Positions 27,109-36,056 are shown, numbered from the stretch's first letter. The stretch is 64,000 nucleotides of DNA from Haloechinothrix halophila YIM 93223 (GCF_000504245.1 NZ_KI632509.1:4491502-4555501); one strand, 5' to 3'. The notes: generated from the sequence alone by a model not told the origin. Numbers and translations: made by a program.

Positions 27109-28008
27109 ATGGCGAACACGGTCGGCAGCGACCCGCGCGAGAAGGTCGCGCAGCGGTTACTCGGCGGCTCAGTGAAGCGGTCCTACGACCCAGACGTCGA
27201 CATGGACTGGGACGCGCCACTCGATCCGGACAAGTTCTTCCTGCCGGCCGAGGTGCTGTCGCTCTACGGCACGCCGATGTGGCAGCGGATGACACACCAG
27301 CAACGCCAGGAACTCTCCCGCCAGGAGTTGGCGAACGTTCTCAGCGTCGGCATCTGGTTCGAGAACATCCTGAACCGGATGCTGTTGCGGGATCTGATCG
27401 ACGAGGACCCAACCAGCAAGCACGCCCACTACACGCTGACCGAGATGGGCGACGAATGCAGGCACATGGTGATGTTCGGCAGGGTGATCGACCGGGTCGG
27501 CGCCAAGCCGTACTGGCCGAAGGGTCTCGACGCGCTGTTCGTCAAGGCGTTGCCGTTCTTCCTGCGCAGGTCGATGGTGTGGACCGGGGCGCTGCTCGGC
27601 GAGGAGATCTTCGATGCGCTGCAACGCCGCATCATGGCCAACCCTGACCTGCAGCCGCTGGTCGCACGGCTGATGCGGATCCACGTCACCGAGGAGGCCC
27701 GCCACATCCGCTTCGCACGGGAAGCCATCGCCCGCGACGCTGGCACCCTGCCCGCGTGGGAGCGCCGCTACACCCAGACGTTGACGGCGATCGCCGCACC
27801 GCTGTTCGCCGACATGTTCACCAACCGGCACATGTACCGGCGCGCCGGGCTCGACGCCCGCGAAGCCAAGCGCGAGGCGATGGCCAACCCGCACTTCCGC
27901 CAAGCCCGCGAAACCGGCGCCGCCAGCCTGGCCGAGTTCCTCGACGACGTCGGCCTGATGGGCAGGCACACCAAGGCGTCGTGGCGGCGGTGGGGATTCC
28001 TGGCATGA
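27109..28008 (+). CDS. AurF-like diiron oxygenase
   Basis: 299 residues, all-helical, with carboxylate/His ligands of a diiron centre: Glu in GIWFENILNRML, ECRH in EMGDECRHMVMF, EE in LLGEEIFDAL and EEARH in HVTEEARHIRFAR. This matches the AurF family (PF11583), whose founder oxidises aryl amines to nitro compounds. The substrate here is unknown. The strong site AAGGGAG lies before the ATG. The stop overlaps the small DUF4873 gene by 4 bp, so the two products probably act together. The TetR gene is divergent across 100 bp. Confidence 0.85.
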   Translation: MANTVGSDPREKVAQRLLGGSVKRSYDPDVDMDWDAPLDPDKFFLPAEVLSLYGTPMWQRMTHQQRQELSRQELANVLSVGIWFENILNRMLLRDLIDEDPTSKHAHYTLTEMGDECRHMVMFGRVIDRVGAKPYWPKGLDALFVKALPFFLRRSMVWTGALLGEEIFDALQRRIMANPDLQPLVARLMRIHVTEEARHIRFAREAIARDAGTLPAWERRYTQTLTAIAAPLFADMFTNRHMYRRAGLDAREAKREAMANPHFRQARETGAASLAEFLDDVGLMGRHTKASWRRWGFLA

Positions 28009-28322
28009 GCGAGGACTACCGCGGCCCCGCCACACTGGCCTGCGGCGACACCCACATTCCGGTGAGCGTGGTGCTCGGCGGTCACCGGGAACCGCTCGAC
28101 GGCAAGTTCCACTGGTACGGCCGGATCAACACCGATGCCCGGGTGCGGTCACTCAAGGAGTCGGGGCGCTCGGACGTAGCCGTGACACTGCCTGACGGCG
28201 ACCCGACGCCCGCCAAGCTCGGTGAGATCGACCCGTGGGGGCACGTGCGCGTCACCGGCGTCGGCACGCCGCCGTTCCCGCTGGAGACGCTCGAGGACAT
28301 CGAGGGCTCGCTCGACGTCTAA
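28005..28322 (+). CDS. Stand-alone DUF4873 domain protein
   Basis: 105 residues starting at ATG 28005, overlapping the diiron oxygenase stop (ATGA). The blocks YRGPATLACGDTHIPVSVVLGGHREPLDGKFHWYGRI, VTLPDGDPTPAKLGEIDPWGH and TGVGTPPFPLE match DUF4873. That domain is usually seen as the C-terminal extension of flavin monooxygenases. Here it is a separate polypeptide coupled to a diiron enzyme. A flavin monooxygenase without that extension is encoded 1.5 kb away on the other strand. The function is unknown and a binding or accessory role is possible. Confidence 0.8.
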   Translation: MSEDYRGPATLACGDTHIPVSVVLGGHREPLDGKFHWYGRINTDARVRSLKESGRSDVAVTLPDGDPTPAKLGEIDPWGHVRVTGVGTPPFPLETLEDIEGSLDV

Positions 28323-28401
28323 TCGAACGGCTGCCGCCTCGCGACACTAGAGCCGACCGGCCTGGCTCACCGATGAGCACTCCACCGAGGCGTCGGCGTT
28401 G

Positions 28402-28968
28402 TCAGCCTCGCTTACGTTCCCGGAACGCGGCGGCTTTGACCCGGTTCTGGCAGGCGGTGGAGCAGAACCGGCGCGTGCCGTTGCGGGAGGTATCGACGAA
28501 CACTCGATCGCACGCCGACGCGGTACACACGCCGAGCCGGTCGTGCACCGGGTTGCCCAGCACAACGGCAAGTCCGGTCGCCATCGACGCCGCGCAGTTA
28601 CGCGCCCACTCGTCGTCGATGGCGTGAAAGTGCAGGTGCCACGGCTCGTTGTCGTGCCGGGCGAGCACCGGCGCCGCGCGCGTCTCCCACAACACAGCGT
28701 TGGTGCGCTCACAAGCGTCGTCCATATTCCCCGCGTCGACGTCGGCGAATACCGCGTAGAGGCGCGCGGCGTACTCACTCAACTGGTCGATCTCGGCCGC
28801 GGTCGGCACGTGGCCAGGCCGGGAACTGCGGGGGCTCAACAGGCGCCGCAGTTCGTCACGGGGATCAGTCACACGGTATTCGCGACCGCGCGCGTGGCCC
28901 GGCACCAACAGGTTGACCACCGCGACGGCGGTCGCGACCACATCGCTTGTGTGACTGTCAAAATTCAC
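28402..28968 (-). CDS. CGNR zinc-finger (ABATE domain) regulator
   Basis: About 188 residues. The C-terminal CGNR zinc finger is LGVCTASACDRVFVDTSRNGTRRFCSTACQNRVKAAAFRER, with four cysteines and the Cys-Gln-Asn-Arg variant of the family name motif. The N-terminal half (VAVVNLLVPG onward, with HFHAIDDEW) corresponds to the ABATE domain thought to sense a ligand. Such proteins are probable DNA-binding stress regulators. GTG 28968 follows a TAGGAG site. It is divergent from the methyltransferase gene. Confidence 0.85.
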   Translation of the reverse strand: MNFDSHTSDVVATAVAVVNLLVPGHARGREYRVTDPRDELRRLLSPRSSRPGHVPTAAEIDQLSEYAARLYAVFADVDAGNMDDACERTNAVLWETRAAPVLARHDNEPWHLHFHAIDDEWARNCAASMATGLAVVLGNPVHDRLGVCTASACDRVFVDTSRNGTRRFCSTACQNRVKAAAFRERKRG

Positions 28969-28997
28969 TTGACCAGTTACTCCTAGCGCCGTAAGTT
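28969..28997 (+). promoter_or_regulatory. Promoter-like pair in the CGNR / methyltransferase spacer
   Basis: TTGACC (28969-28974) and TAAGTT (28992-28997) are separated by 17 bp and face the methyltransferase gene. A TACGAT at 29011-29016 is an alternative -10 element. The assignment is by consensus only. Confidence 0.35.
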
Positions 28998-29038
28998 CGT
29001 CACTACTCAATACGATAATGACAGTGACGGAGGGGACC

Positions 29039-29842
29039 GTGACTTATCAGATCAACGCACCGACCGTACCCAGCGACGTCGCCGCGACCTGGCTGCGCCG
29101 CTGGGACACGCAACAAGAGCGCTACATCGCCGATCGCGAGGAACGATTCGCCGTCATCTGCGACATCGTTGACACCGTGCTCGCGGACGAAGCGGAACCT
29201 GTCATCGTCGACCTCGGCTGCGGACCCGGCTCCCTTGCCGCGCGGCTCCACGAACGGCGTCCCACGGCCCGCATCATCGGCATCGACTCGGACCCGCTGT
29301 TGCTCGCACTGGCGCGCTCGCACTACGGCGACGTCGCGGATTGGATCGATGCCGACCTCAGCGGGACGGCATGGCACGATCAGCTGCCACCAACCATCCA
29401 CGCCGCCGTGTCCACCACCGCGCTGCACTGGCTCGCGCCCAATCAGCTTGCCGAGCTGTACCTCACCCTCGGCAGCCTGATCGCGCCGGGCGGCGTCTTC
29501 GTCAACGGCGACCACCTCGGACTGGGTGACGAGCGGATGCACACGCTCGCTCGGACGCTGCGCGATCGCAGAGCCCAGCGCGTCGGCGTGCGGGACAACG
29601 AGGAGTGGCACGCCTGGTGGGACACCATCCTCGCCGATCAGCACTTCACCGACGTCGCTCGCGACCGAGCGCAGCGGCTCAGCGCGCCCAACACGCCGTC
29701 CCCCGCTGGCGACTCGCACAGCCACGGCGACAACGGCGTCACCCTCGCCGAACACATCGATCTGTTGCGAAACGCCGGCTTCGGCAGCGTGTCACCGCTG
29801 TGGCAGGTCGGCGACGATCACGTGCTCGCCGCCGTGCGGTAG
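29039..29842 (+). CDS. Class I SAM-dependent methyltransferase
   Basis: About 267 residues. Motif I is VIVDLGCGPGSLAARLHER, followed by IIGIDSDPLLLALAR (acidic strand-2 end) and STTALHWLAPNQLAELY. The pattern is the small-molecule Methyltransf_25 type. The GTG at 29039 is preferred because GGAGGGG lies 3-4 bases before it; the ATG at 29018 lies ahead of that site. The last 25 bp overlap the convergent flavin monooxygenase. Divergence from the CGNR regulator suggests control by it. Confidence 0.85.
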   Translation: MTYQINAPTVPSDVAATWLRRWDTQQERYIADREERFAVICDIVDTVLADEAEPVIVDLGCGPGSLAARLHERRPTARIIGIDSDPLLLALARSHYGDVADWIDADLSGTAWHDQLPPTIHAAVSTTALHWLAPNQLAELYLTLGSLIAPGGVFVNGDHLGLGDERMHTLARTLRDRRAQRVGVRDNEEWHAWWDTILADQHFTDVARDRAQRLSAPNTPSPAGDSHSHGDNGVTLAEHIDLLRNAGFGSVSPLWQVGDDHVLAAVR

Positions 29843-31308
29843 CCGCCGTCCGACGTCGTGAGAGCGACCGTGTAATCCTCGAGGTCCACACGGGACAGCT
29901 GACGGACGTACTGGGTGGCGAAACCGGGATACATGGTGGCGTTGAAGCCGTCCTCGGTGAGATACCAGCTCTGGCACCCCGAGTTCCAGGTTGTGGACTC
30001 GAGCCGCCGCTGGATATCGCGGTTGAACTCGTCCTGCCTGTCCTTGCGGACGTCGATAGCGCGCACCCCTTCGGCACGCATCAGCCGGATCGCGCTGACG
30101 ATGTAGTCGATCTGCGCCTCGTTGTAGACAAGCACGGAGTTGTGGCCGGGCCCGGAGTTCGGGCCAAACGTGAAGAACAAGTTGGGAAACCCGGCGACGT
30201 TGACGCTCTTGTACGCGTACGCACCAGTGGCCCATTCCTCGCCGAGAACGCGCCCACCACTACCGGTGATCGGAAATGGCGTACCGGTCTTGCTCACGTC
30301 GAATCCCGTGGCGAAGACGATGCAGTCGAGTTCGTGCTCAACGCCCTCGGCCGTGCGGATGCCGTTGGGCGAGATCGCATACATCGGCCAGGTGATCAGC
30401 TTGCAGTTGTTCTGCTGCAGGGCCGGATAATAGTCGCTGGTCATCAGGATGCGCTTGCAGCCGATGCGGAAGTCAGGGGTGAGCTGGCGGCGCAACCACT
30501 TGTCCTTGACCGTGAGCCGCAGATGCGCCCGAGCTATGCCTTGCACGGCTGTGGTGGCAACCGAATCCCACACCACACCGAGTGCCACCACCTCGTGCAG
30601 CCAGAACAGCGCCTGGCGGGCCGCGCTCTGCACGGCGGGACGCCGCCGGAACGCGGCATTGAGCCAGTGCGGATGGGGCGGATTGGGTTTGGGCAGCACC
30701 CACCCTGGCGTCCGCTGAAACACCTTCACGCTGCTGGCCCGTTCGACCAGTTCCGGCACGATCTGTACCGCACTCGCGCCGGTGCCGATCACACCGACAC
30801 GCTTGTCGGTGACGTCGTAGTCGTGGTCCCACCGTGCACTGTGGATGGTCTTTCCGGTGAAACCGTCGATGCCGGGAATATCCGGCCAGTCTGGATTCGC
30901 CAGCGGCCCGGCGGCCATGACCGCCGTCCGCCCGGTGAAATCGCGACCGTCCTCGGTGTGTGCGGTCCACGTAGCGGACTCGTCGTCGTAGTGCAATCCG
31001 ATGACGTTGGCGCCGAAGTGGATGTGCGGACGGAGATCGAACCGCTCCACCATGGAGTCGATGTAGGCCAGGATCTCGGCGCTGCCGGAGTAGGCCCTGC
31101 TCCAGTCGGGGTTGGGCACGAAGGAGAACGAGTACATCAACGACGGGATGTCACAAGCGGCGCCGGGGTAGGTGTTGTCCCGCCAGGTACCGCCAACCTG
31201 ACTGCCTCGTTCCAGGATGACGATGTCGGTGATTCCGGCTTGTTTGAGGCGGATCGCGGTGCCGAGACCGGCGAAACCGGCGCCGATGATGAGCACGGTA
31301 TCTGTCAT
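29818..31308 (-). CDS. Flavin-containing Baeyer-Villiger-type monooxygenase (MymA-like)
   Basis: 496 residues. The FAD site is VLIIGAGFAGLGTAIRLKQ at the N-terminus. The BVMO fingerprint FTGKTIHSARW (FxGxxxHxxxW) lies near residue 165, and the NADPH-binding Rossmann motif is VGVIGTGASAVQI. The enzyme inserts oxygen next to a carbonyl or oxidises a heteroatom using NADPH. Upstream on the same strand come a diiron protein, an SDR and an esterase. That set resembles the mycobacterial mymA-lipR-SDR operon and would convert an alcohol through ketone and ester to simpler acids. The ATG at 31308 starts directly before the FAD motif. Confidence 0.9.
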   Translation of the reverse strand: MTDTVLIIGAGFAGLGTAIRLKQAGITDIVILERGSQVGGTWRDNTYPGAACDIPSLMYSFSFVPNPDWSRAYSGSAEILAYIDSMVERFDLRPHIHFGANVIGLHYDDESATWTAHTEDGRDFTGRTAVMAAGPLANPDWPDIPGIDGFTGKTIHSARWDHDYDVTDKRVGVIGTGASAVQIVPELVERASSVKVFQRTPGWVLPKPNPPHPHWLNAAFRRRPAVQSAARQALFWLHEVVALGVVWDSVATTAVQGIARAHLRLTVKDKWLRRQLTPDFRIGCKRILMTSDYYPALQQNNCKLITWPMYAISPNGIRTAEGVEHELDCIVFATGFDVSKTGTPFPITGSGGRVLGEEWATGAYAYKSVNVAGFPNLFFTFGPNSGPGHNSVLVYNEAQIDYIVSAIRLMRAEGVRAIDVRKDRQDEFNRDIQRRLESTTWNSGCQSWYLTEDGFNATMYPGFATQYVRQLSRVDLEDYTVALTTSDGGYRTAAST

Positions 31309-31337
31309 GCTGCTGCCCTTCGCCTGGGATGGTGTGC

Positions 31338-32264
31338 TCACTTGGCCACCGGTTCGTGGGTGAGTTCCTTCGACCAGGACGGCTGTTTGCCCATCAGCCG
31401 CGCCGGGATGCGGTTGGTGACCTTGACCATCGGATCGGCGAGGTAGCGGTGGTAGCCGTGGCCACGGTCCACGACCATCCGCGCCTGTGCCTTGAACACG
31501 TGATACACCGGGATCCGTTTGGTGTTCTCGCTGCGGTCACCGTTGCTGACGAAGCGCTTGACGGCGTTGTAGAGCTTGTGCTCGGGCAGCCCCATGGCCG
31601 CGATGTTGTCCCGCATCTTGTTCAGCAGCGGCACGAACACCACGATCAACCCGAGCAACATGTGCGGCTGCATCGCTGAGGCTGTCTCGATGAGCAGCCT
31701 GCGCGCGGGACCGGCGCCGACCAGGTCGAGCACCTGGAAGTCCACGGCGATGTGCCGGGACTCGTCGGAGTTGATGTGCCGGAACACCTCGTGGCACAGC
31801 GGATCGGCGACCTCGTCGAGCAGGAACTTCACCAGGGCGCCGTCGAGTGCGCATTCCAGCATGGGAATGAGCGTGGCGAGCGCGCTCAGCGGGATGTCGT
31901 CGCCGTAGGTGTCCAGCACCTTGATCGCCATCCGGATCTGGGTGTTCGGCGCGGGCTGTTCGCCGTCGGCCAGCATGCCCCAGCGCCGCATCAGCGCCAG
32001 TTCGGCATTGGCATGCTTCTGCTCCTCGGCGTGGAAGTACTCGTAGATCCGCTTGACGGTGTCGTTCGGGGCCTTCCGCGCCAGCGCGGCGAATCCGCGC
32101 GCCCCGATGTTCTCGATCCACACCAGATCGGACATGAATTGCTTGAGCTGAGGCCGTTGCTCCTCGGTGATCAGGTCGGCGCCGGGCGCGTCCCAGTCGA
32201 TATCGGCCAGCGACCATTGCTTGTCCTTGATGGTGCGCAACATGGTGTCGAAGTCGAACGCCAT
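31338..32264 (-). CDS. Ferritin-like diiron protein of the oxygenase operon
   Basis: 308 residues, helical. Diiron-type ligand motifs are Glu in LVWIENIGARGFA, EEQKH in YFHAEEQKHANAE, a Glu in LIPMLECALDGALVKF and ESRH in NSDESRHIAVDFQ. It is distantly similar in layout, including an N-terminal DWDAP, to the AurF-like protein at 27109. The enzyme class is uncertain: N-oxygenase, desaturase-like or hydroxylase. It lies 29 bp before the flavin monooxygenase and 33 bp after the SDR, so it belongs to their operon and probably supplies an oxidation step. Confidence 0.78.
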   Translation of the reverse strand: MAFDFDTMLRTIKDKQWSLADIDWDAPGADLITEEQRPQLKQFMSDLVWIENIGARGFAALARKAPNDTVKRIYEYFHAEEQKHANAELALMRRWGMLADGEQPAPNTQIRMAIKVLDTYGDDIPLSALATLIPMLECALDGALVKFLLDEVADPLCHEVFRHINSDESRHIAVDFQVLDLVGAGPARRLLIETASAMQPHMLLGLIVVFVPLLNKMRDNIAAMGLPEHKLYNAVKRFVSNGDRSENTKRIPVYHVFKAQARMVVDRGHGYHRYLADPMVKVTNRIPARLMGKQPSWSKELTHEPVAK

Positions 32265-32297
32265 TGTTCTCTCCCCTTCTGTGGTACGGCCACGGAA

Positions 32298-33128
32298 TTA
32301 CGACGACGGCAGCACTCGGCCGAGCAGGCCGAGTGCGCGGGTATAGGGCACGGGCAGCAGCCGCTTCATGCGCCAGATCAGGCGTGCGTCCCACTGCGGC
32401 ACGACGTAGAGACGTCCCCGGTCGTGCGCGTCGAGGGTGGTCCTGGCGATGTCGTCCGGCGAGGCACCGGTTAGCCGCATCAGCCGGTCGGCGAGCCGGG
32501 TGGCCGCCGCACCGATCAACTCGCCCGAGGTGATGTTGGTCGTGACGAACGTCGGACAGAGCACGGTCACCGCCACACCAGTGCCGGACAGTTCGGCGGC
32601 CAGCGTTTCGGACAGCGCGAGCACGGCGGCTTTGCTCACGTTGTAGGCGCCCATCCGGGGTGCGGCGGCGAAACTCGCGGCGGAGGCGACGTTGATGATC
32701 CCGCCGCCCTCGGCGAGCCGAAGCCACGGTGTGAAGACATGACAGCCGTGAACGACACCCCACAGGTTCACGCCAAGGGTGCGCCGCCAGTCGCCGAGCG
32801 GGGTCTCCCCCACCACGTCACCACCCGCGCCGACGCCGGCATTGTTGATCACGAGGGTCGGCTGCGCGCCCAGCCAGTGCTCCGCGGTCTCGCTCAGCTC
32901 CCACACCTGCTGTTCGACGGCGACGTCGCAGGTCACCGCCAAGCCCTGCGCACCGAGCGCTTCGATCATCCTGACGGTCTCTTTGGCACCGCGTTCGTCC
33001 ACGTCCGCGCACACGATGCGGCCGCACCTGCGGGCGAGTTCCAGCGCGAAAGCACGGCCGATACCGCTGCCGGCGCCGGTCACCACCGCCCGCGCATGGT
33101 AGGTACGGGCATCCACGGGACGCCTCAT
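32298..33128 (-). CDS. Short-chain dehydrogenase/reductase
   Basis: 276 residues of the classical SDR type. The cofactor site is AVVTGAGSGIGRAFALEL, with an Asp at the end of strand 2 (CADVDERG) favouring NAD. NNAG and the catalytic Ser plus Y-N-V-S-K (INVASAASF, AYNVSKAAV) are intact. The C-terminal tail is longer than minimal and basic (IWRMKRLLPVPYTRALG), as in lipid-acting SDRs. It overlaps the esterase stop by 4 bp. The likely role is oxidation of an alcohol to the ketone used by the flavin monooxygenase. Confidence 0.88.
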   Translation of the reverse strand: MRRPVDARTYHARAVVTGAGSGIGRAFALELARRCGRIVCADVDERGAKETVRMIEALGAQGLAVTCDVAVEQQVWELSETAEHWLGAQPTLVINNAGVGAGGDVVGETPLGDWRRTLGVNLWGVVHGCHVFTPWLRLAEGGGIINVASAASFAAAPRMGAYNVSKAAVLALSETLAAELSGTGVAVTVLCPTFVTTNITSGELIGAAATRLADRLMRLTGASPDDIARTTLDAHDRGRLYVVPQWDARLIWRMKRLLPVPYTRALGLLGRVLPSS

Positions 33129-34156
33129 GAGGCCACCTCCAGCTCAGCAGGAATCGTGTCGAGTTCGGCGTCTACGAACGCCGCCGCCTCCGCCAGCGCC
33201 CGTCCGGCTTCCGGAACGAGCACTGGCAGGGCCTGGAAGACATGCATCTGGTCTGGCCACACGTCCAATTCGCACCGGCCGCCCGCGGCGCGGATGCCAT
33301 CCGCGAGATGCTCGGCATCGGCGGTGAGCATCTCCCGCTCACCGGCCTGGATCAGGGTGGGCGGAAACCGCCGCGCCGAGGTGACGTCCAGCGCAAGCCG
33401 GGGATGTGCGGGGCTAGCGTCCCTGGTGTAGAGCGCGACCAGCCGACGCGCGCGGTCAGCGGAGATCATCGGGTCACGGCGCCGGGTTTCTCGCTCACGG
33501 GCAAAGCCGAGGCTGAGGTCGATCAGCGGCGAGAACAGCACCATCGCCGCGGGCGGGGTCGCGCCGCGCCGGAGTAGCTCCAGCACGAGGTCAACGGCGA
33601 GGTGGCCGCCGGCGGAGTCCCCTGCCAGCACAATTCGCTCCGGTGGGAACCCCTGGCCGGTGAGCCAGTCGAACGCGGCCCGCACGTCCTCGGCCGCTGC
33701 CGGAAACCGGTGTCCTGGTGCCAGCCGATAGCCGCAGGCGAACACCGGCACCCCGGCCCGCACCGCCAGACGCGTTGTCAGGCCTCGGTGGGTGCGCGGG
33801 GAGCACACCGTGTACGCACTGCCGTGGAGGTACAGCACCACGGCACTCTCGCGATGCTCACCGGGCGGGCGCACCCATTCGCCCCGGACCCGCGTCCCAC
33901 CAGGCGTGGCGACGTCGACCAGCTCGATTCCGGTGTCTCGCTCGGCAGGTCCGAACAGGGCTAACGAACCCGCCACGATGCGGCGGAACAGCCACACCCG
34001 GCGATCGGTAGCGGGAACCGCCGTGGTGAACGGGCGCAGGGTGGCGGCGGTGACCTTGGCCAACGCTCGTGCCTGCCAGGAACCTCGGCCGCGACGTGAT
34101 CGGTCGGGCGGCGCATCCCGACATTCTGAGGTCGCTTGCCCTCTCTGATGGCGCAT
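33125..34156 (-). CDS. Hormone-sensitive-lipase-family esterase (LipR-like)
   Basis: 343 residues. The alpha/beta hydrolase features are VVLYLHGSAYTVCS, an HGGG-type oxyanion motif with Ser in the third position, the nucleophile elbow IVLAGDSAGGHLA and the catalytic His in WPDQMHVFQ. HSL-family enzymes hydrolyse short acyl esters and lactones. It is first in the operon with the SDR, diiron protein and flavin monooxygenase, so it may open the ester made by that monooxygenase. The ATG at 34156 sits 6 bases after a -10 element, giving a leaderless or near-leaderless start. The first ~20 residues are weakly conserved in appearance. Confidence 0.87.
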   Translation of the reverse strand: MRHQRGQATSECRDAPPDRSRRGRGSWQARALAKVTAATLRPFTTAVPATDRRVWLFRRIVAGSLALFGPAERDTGIELVDVATPGGTRVRGEWVRPPGEHRESAVVLYLHGSAYTVCSPRTHRGLTTRLAVRAGVPVFACGYRLAPGHRFPAAAEDVRAAFDWLTGQGFPPERIVLAGDSAGGHLAVDLVLELLRRGATPPAAMVLFSPLIDLSLGFARERETRRRDPMISADRARRLVALYTRDASPAHPRLALDVTSARRFPPTLIQAGEREMLTADAEHLADGIRAAGGRCELDVWPDQMHVFQALPVLVPEAGRALAEAAAFVDAELDTIPAELEVAS

Positions 34157-34162
34157 GCCCTC

Positions 34163-34191
34163 AGATTGAGCGAGGCGGATAACCTTGTCAA
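34163..34191 (-). promoter_or_regulatory. Promoter of the esterase-SDR-monooxygenase operon
   Basis: On the minus strand TTGACA (34191-34186) and CAATCT (34168-34163) are 17 bp apart, and the esterase ATG follows 6 bases after the -10. The promoter occupies the 41-bp gap to the divergent TetR gene. Confidence 0.55.
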
Positions 34192-34197
34192 GATGAG

Positions 34198-34851
34198 GTG
34201 GTGGGCAGCACAAAGAAGAAGTCCGGCATCTACGGCGGACTCAGTGCGGAAGAGCGCAAGGCCGAGCGGCGCGAGAAGCTGATCAACGCTGCCCTGAGCA
34301 TCTGGCAGGAGCACGGCTGGGCGGCCGTCACCATGCGCGGTGTGTGCGCACAGGCTGGGCTGATCGACCGGTACTTCTACGAGAGCTTCAGCGACCGGGA
34401 CGCGCTACTGGCCGCGGCATGGGACCACGTCCGCGACCAGACCCTCGCCATGCTGCTCCACTCGATCGCCGACAAGTTCGACCAGCCTCCGCTCGCTCAG
34501 CTACGGACGGCCATCGAAGCCTTCGTGCGTCACCTCGTAGCCGATCCGCGCCGGGCGCAGATCTTCTTCGGCGAGCACGCGGGCAGCGAGGTGCTCGAGC
34601 GCCGCCGCCACGACACGCTGCAACGCGCCACCGATCTACTCACCGAACAAGCCCGGCCCTTCCTGAAAGCCGGCGTCGACGAGGACGAGTTCCGAATGAC
34701 CGTCTTGATGGGAATCGGCGGTTTCGTCGAGCTCATCACCGCCTGGCAATCCGGCATCGTCAAGGTCGACGCCGATCAGATCATCGAGCGGGCCGCCCAG
34801 TTCGGTTCCGTCCTCGGCAGCCAGTTCCTCCCTGACGAGTTCACACGCTGA
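34198..34851 (+). CDS. TetR-family transcriptional regulator
   Basis: 217 residues. A basic N-terminus (STKKKSGIYGGLSAEERKAERREKL) leads into the helix-turn-helix (LINAALSIWQEHGWAAVTMRGVCAQAGLIDRYFYESFSDRDALL). The helical ligand-binding domain ends near GIVKVDADQII. Starts GTG 34198 and GTG 34201 are equally possible. It is divergent from the esterase operon with only 41 bp between, so it very probably represses that operon and itself. Confidence 0.88.
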   Translation: MVGSTKKKSGIYGGLSAEERKAERREKLINAALSIWQEHGWAAVTMRGVCAQAGLIDRYFYESFSDRDALLAAAWDHVRDQTLAMLLHSIADKFDQPPLAQLRTAIEAFVRHLVADPRRAQIFFGEHAGSEVLERRRHDTLQRATDLLTEQARPFLKAGVDEDEFRMTVLMGIGGFVELITAWQSGIVKVDADQIIERAAQFGSVLGSQFLPDEFTR

Positions 34852-34880
34852 TCGTTCGCCGACTACGCGGATGCGGTTCC

Positions 34881-36056
34881 TCACGGAATCCGTTTCGCCT
34901 CGCACAGGAAGGCCATCGGACCGCGGCCGATCCGGGTCAGCACCACGCTCAGCTCTGCGGGGCCACGCAGCTTCAGCCGGGGCCGCAGCGCGTTCGGATC
35001 GACGTCGAGACCCCTGACCAGGATCTCCACTCGACCGACGTCCAGTTCCCGCAGCCGAGAACGCAGTTCCTTCTCTCGGTACGGCCCGAACTCCAGCACG
35101 TGGAACGCGCGGATGCCAGGCGGCGGTTCGTCGCCGGTCAGGTAGGCGATGCGCTCGTCGAGTTGCCACAACCCGTGCCGCGCCGCGTAATGGCGCACCA
35201 GCCCGGCCCGCACGACAGCGCCATCCGGATCGATCAGCCACTCCCCCGGCTCGCCGACCTCACAGTCGTCCGGCTCGTCATCGGAGATGGACCAACTCTT
35301 CCCCGAGTTGCGCAGCACGGTCGCCCGCCGCCCCGCGGTGGCGACCGACCCCGCCCACAGGCACGCCTCCCGCACTTGGCCGTCCAGCGACACGACCTCG
35401 AACTCGTCCGCCCACGGCACCGCGTCCGGATCGATACCCGGCGCGGACTTCACCACGAGGTCCCGGCCCCGGTACGCCGCAGCGAGCGCGTCGAGCGGCG
35501 GCTGGAAGTCATCCGTCCGCCAGCGCCTGCGGCCGCGCGCGTCGCGGCGAGCGGGGTCGGCAACGACGACGGCGTCCCGGGTGACCGGGCGCAGCGCGTC
35601 CGCGCGCACCAGCGCGGGCGCGACACCCGCGCGTTCGCAGTTGTGCCGCGTCATGGCGAGCCGGACCTCGTCCAGGTCGGAGCCGACGCACCGGCTGGCC
35701 GTCGCCGTGATGGGCACCAGGTCCGACCCGATGGAGCAGGTGACGTCGTGCACGTCGCGGCCAGCGAGGCGTTCCGCACGGCGCTGGGCGACGGCGGTGG
35801 GGCTCGCCTGCTGCAATGCCTCATCGGTGAGCAGCCAGTCGTCCGACAAGTCCAGTTTGGACGCGGCTTTGCGCCGCAGCAGCACGGTCTCAAGCACGGC
35901 GGCCGCCCGGTCCTCGCCGACCAGTTCCCTGGCGCGCCGGACGTCGCGCAACCGTGTCGCGTCGGTCAGCTCCAGATCGGCACACGCGACGACGGCGTCC
36001 GTCCCCGCTGCCGAGCGCAGGAACGCGACGTCGTCCATGGTGAAGGCATACCCCAC
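34881..36056 (-). CDS. THUMP-like domain class I methyltransferase-fold protein
   Basis: 391 residues. It begins with MGYAFTMDDVAFLR-type sequence and an N-terminal helical region. A degenerate SAM-binding fold follows (DVTCSIGSDLVPIT, SRCVGSDLDEVRLAMTRHN, VVVADPARRDARGRRRW), then a C-terminal THUMP-like part (LEFGPYREKELRSRLRELDVGRVEILVRG). The family is widespread in actinobacteria and is presumed to act on RNA, but the substrate is not known. GTG 36056 is chosen because TAGCGT lies 7 bases upstream (leaderless). It is convergent with the TetR gene and stands alone. Confidence 0.82.
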   Translation of the reverse strand: MGYAFTMDDVAFLRSAAGTDAVVACADLELTDATRLRDVRRARELVGEDRAAAVLETVLLRRKAASKLDLSDDWLLTDEALQQASPTAVAQRRAERLAGRDVHDVTCSIGSDLVPITATASRCVGSDLDEVRLAMTRHNCERAGVAPALVRADALRPVTRDAVVVADPARRDARGRRRWRTDDFQPPLDALAAAYRGRDLVVKSAPGIDPDAVPWADEFEVVSLDGQVREACLWAGSVATAGRRATVLRNSGKSWSISDDEPDDCEVGEPGEWLIDPDGAVVRAGLVRHYAARHGLWQLDERIAYLTGDEPPPGIRAFHVLEFGPYREKELRSRLRELDVGRVEILVRGLDVDPNALRPRLKLRGPAELSVVLTRIGRGPMAFLCEAKRIP

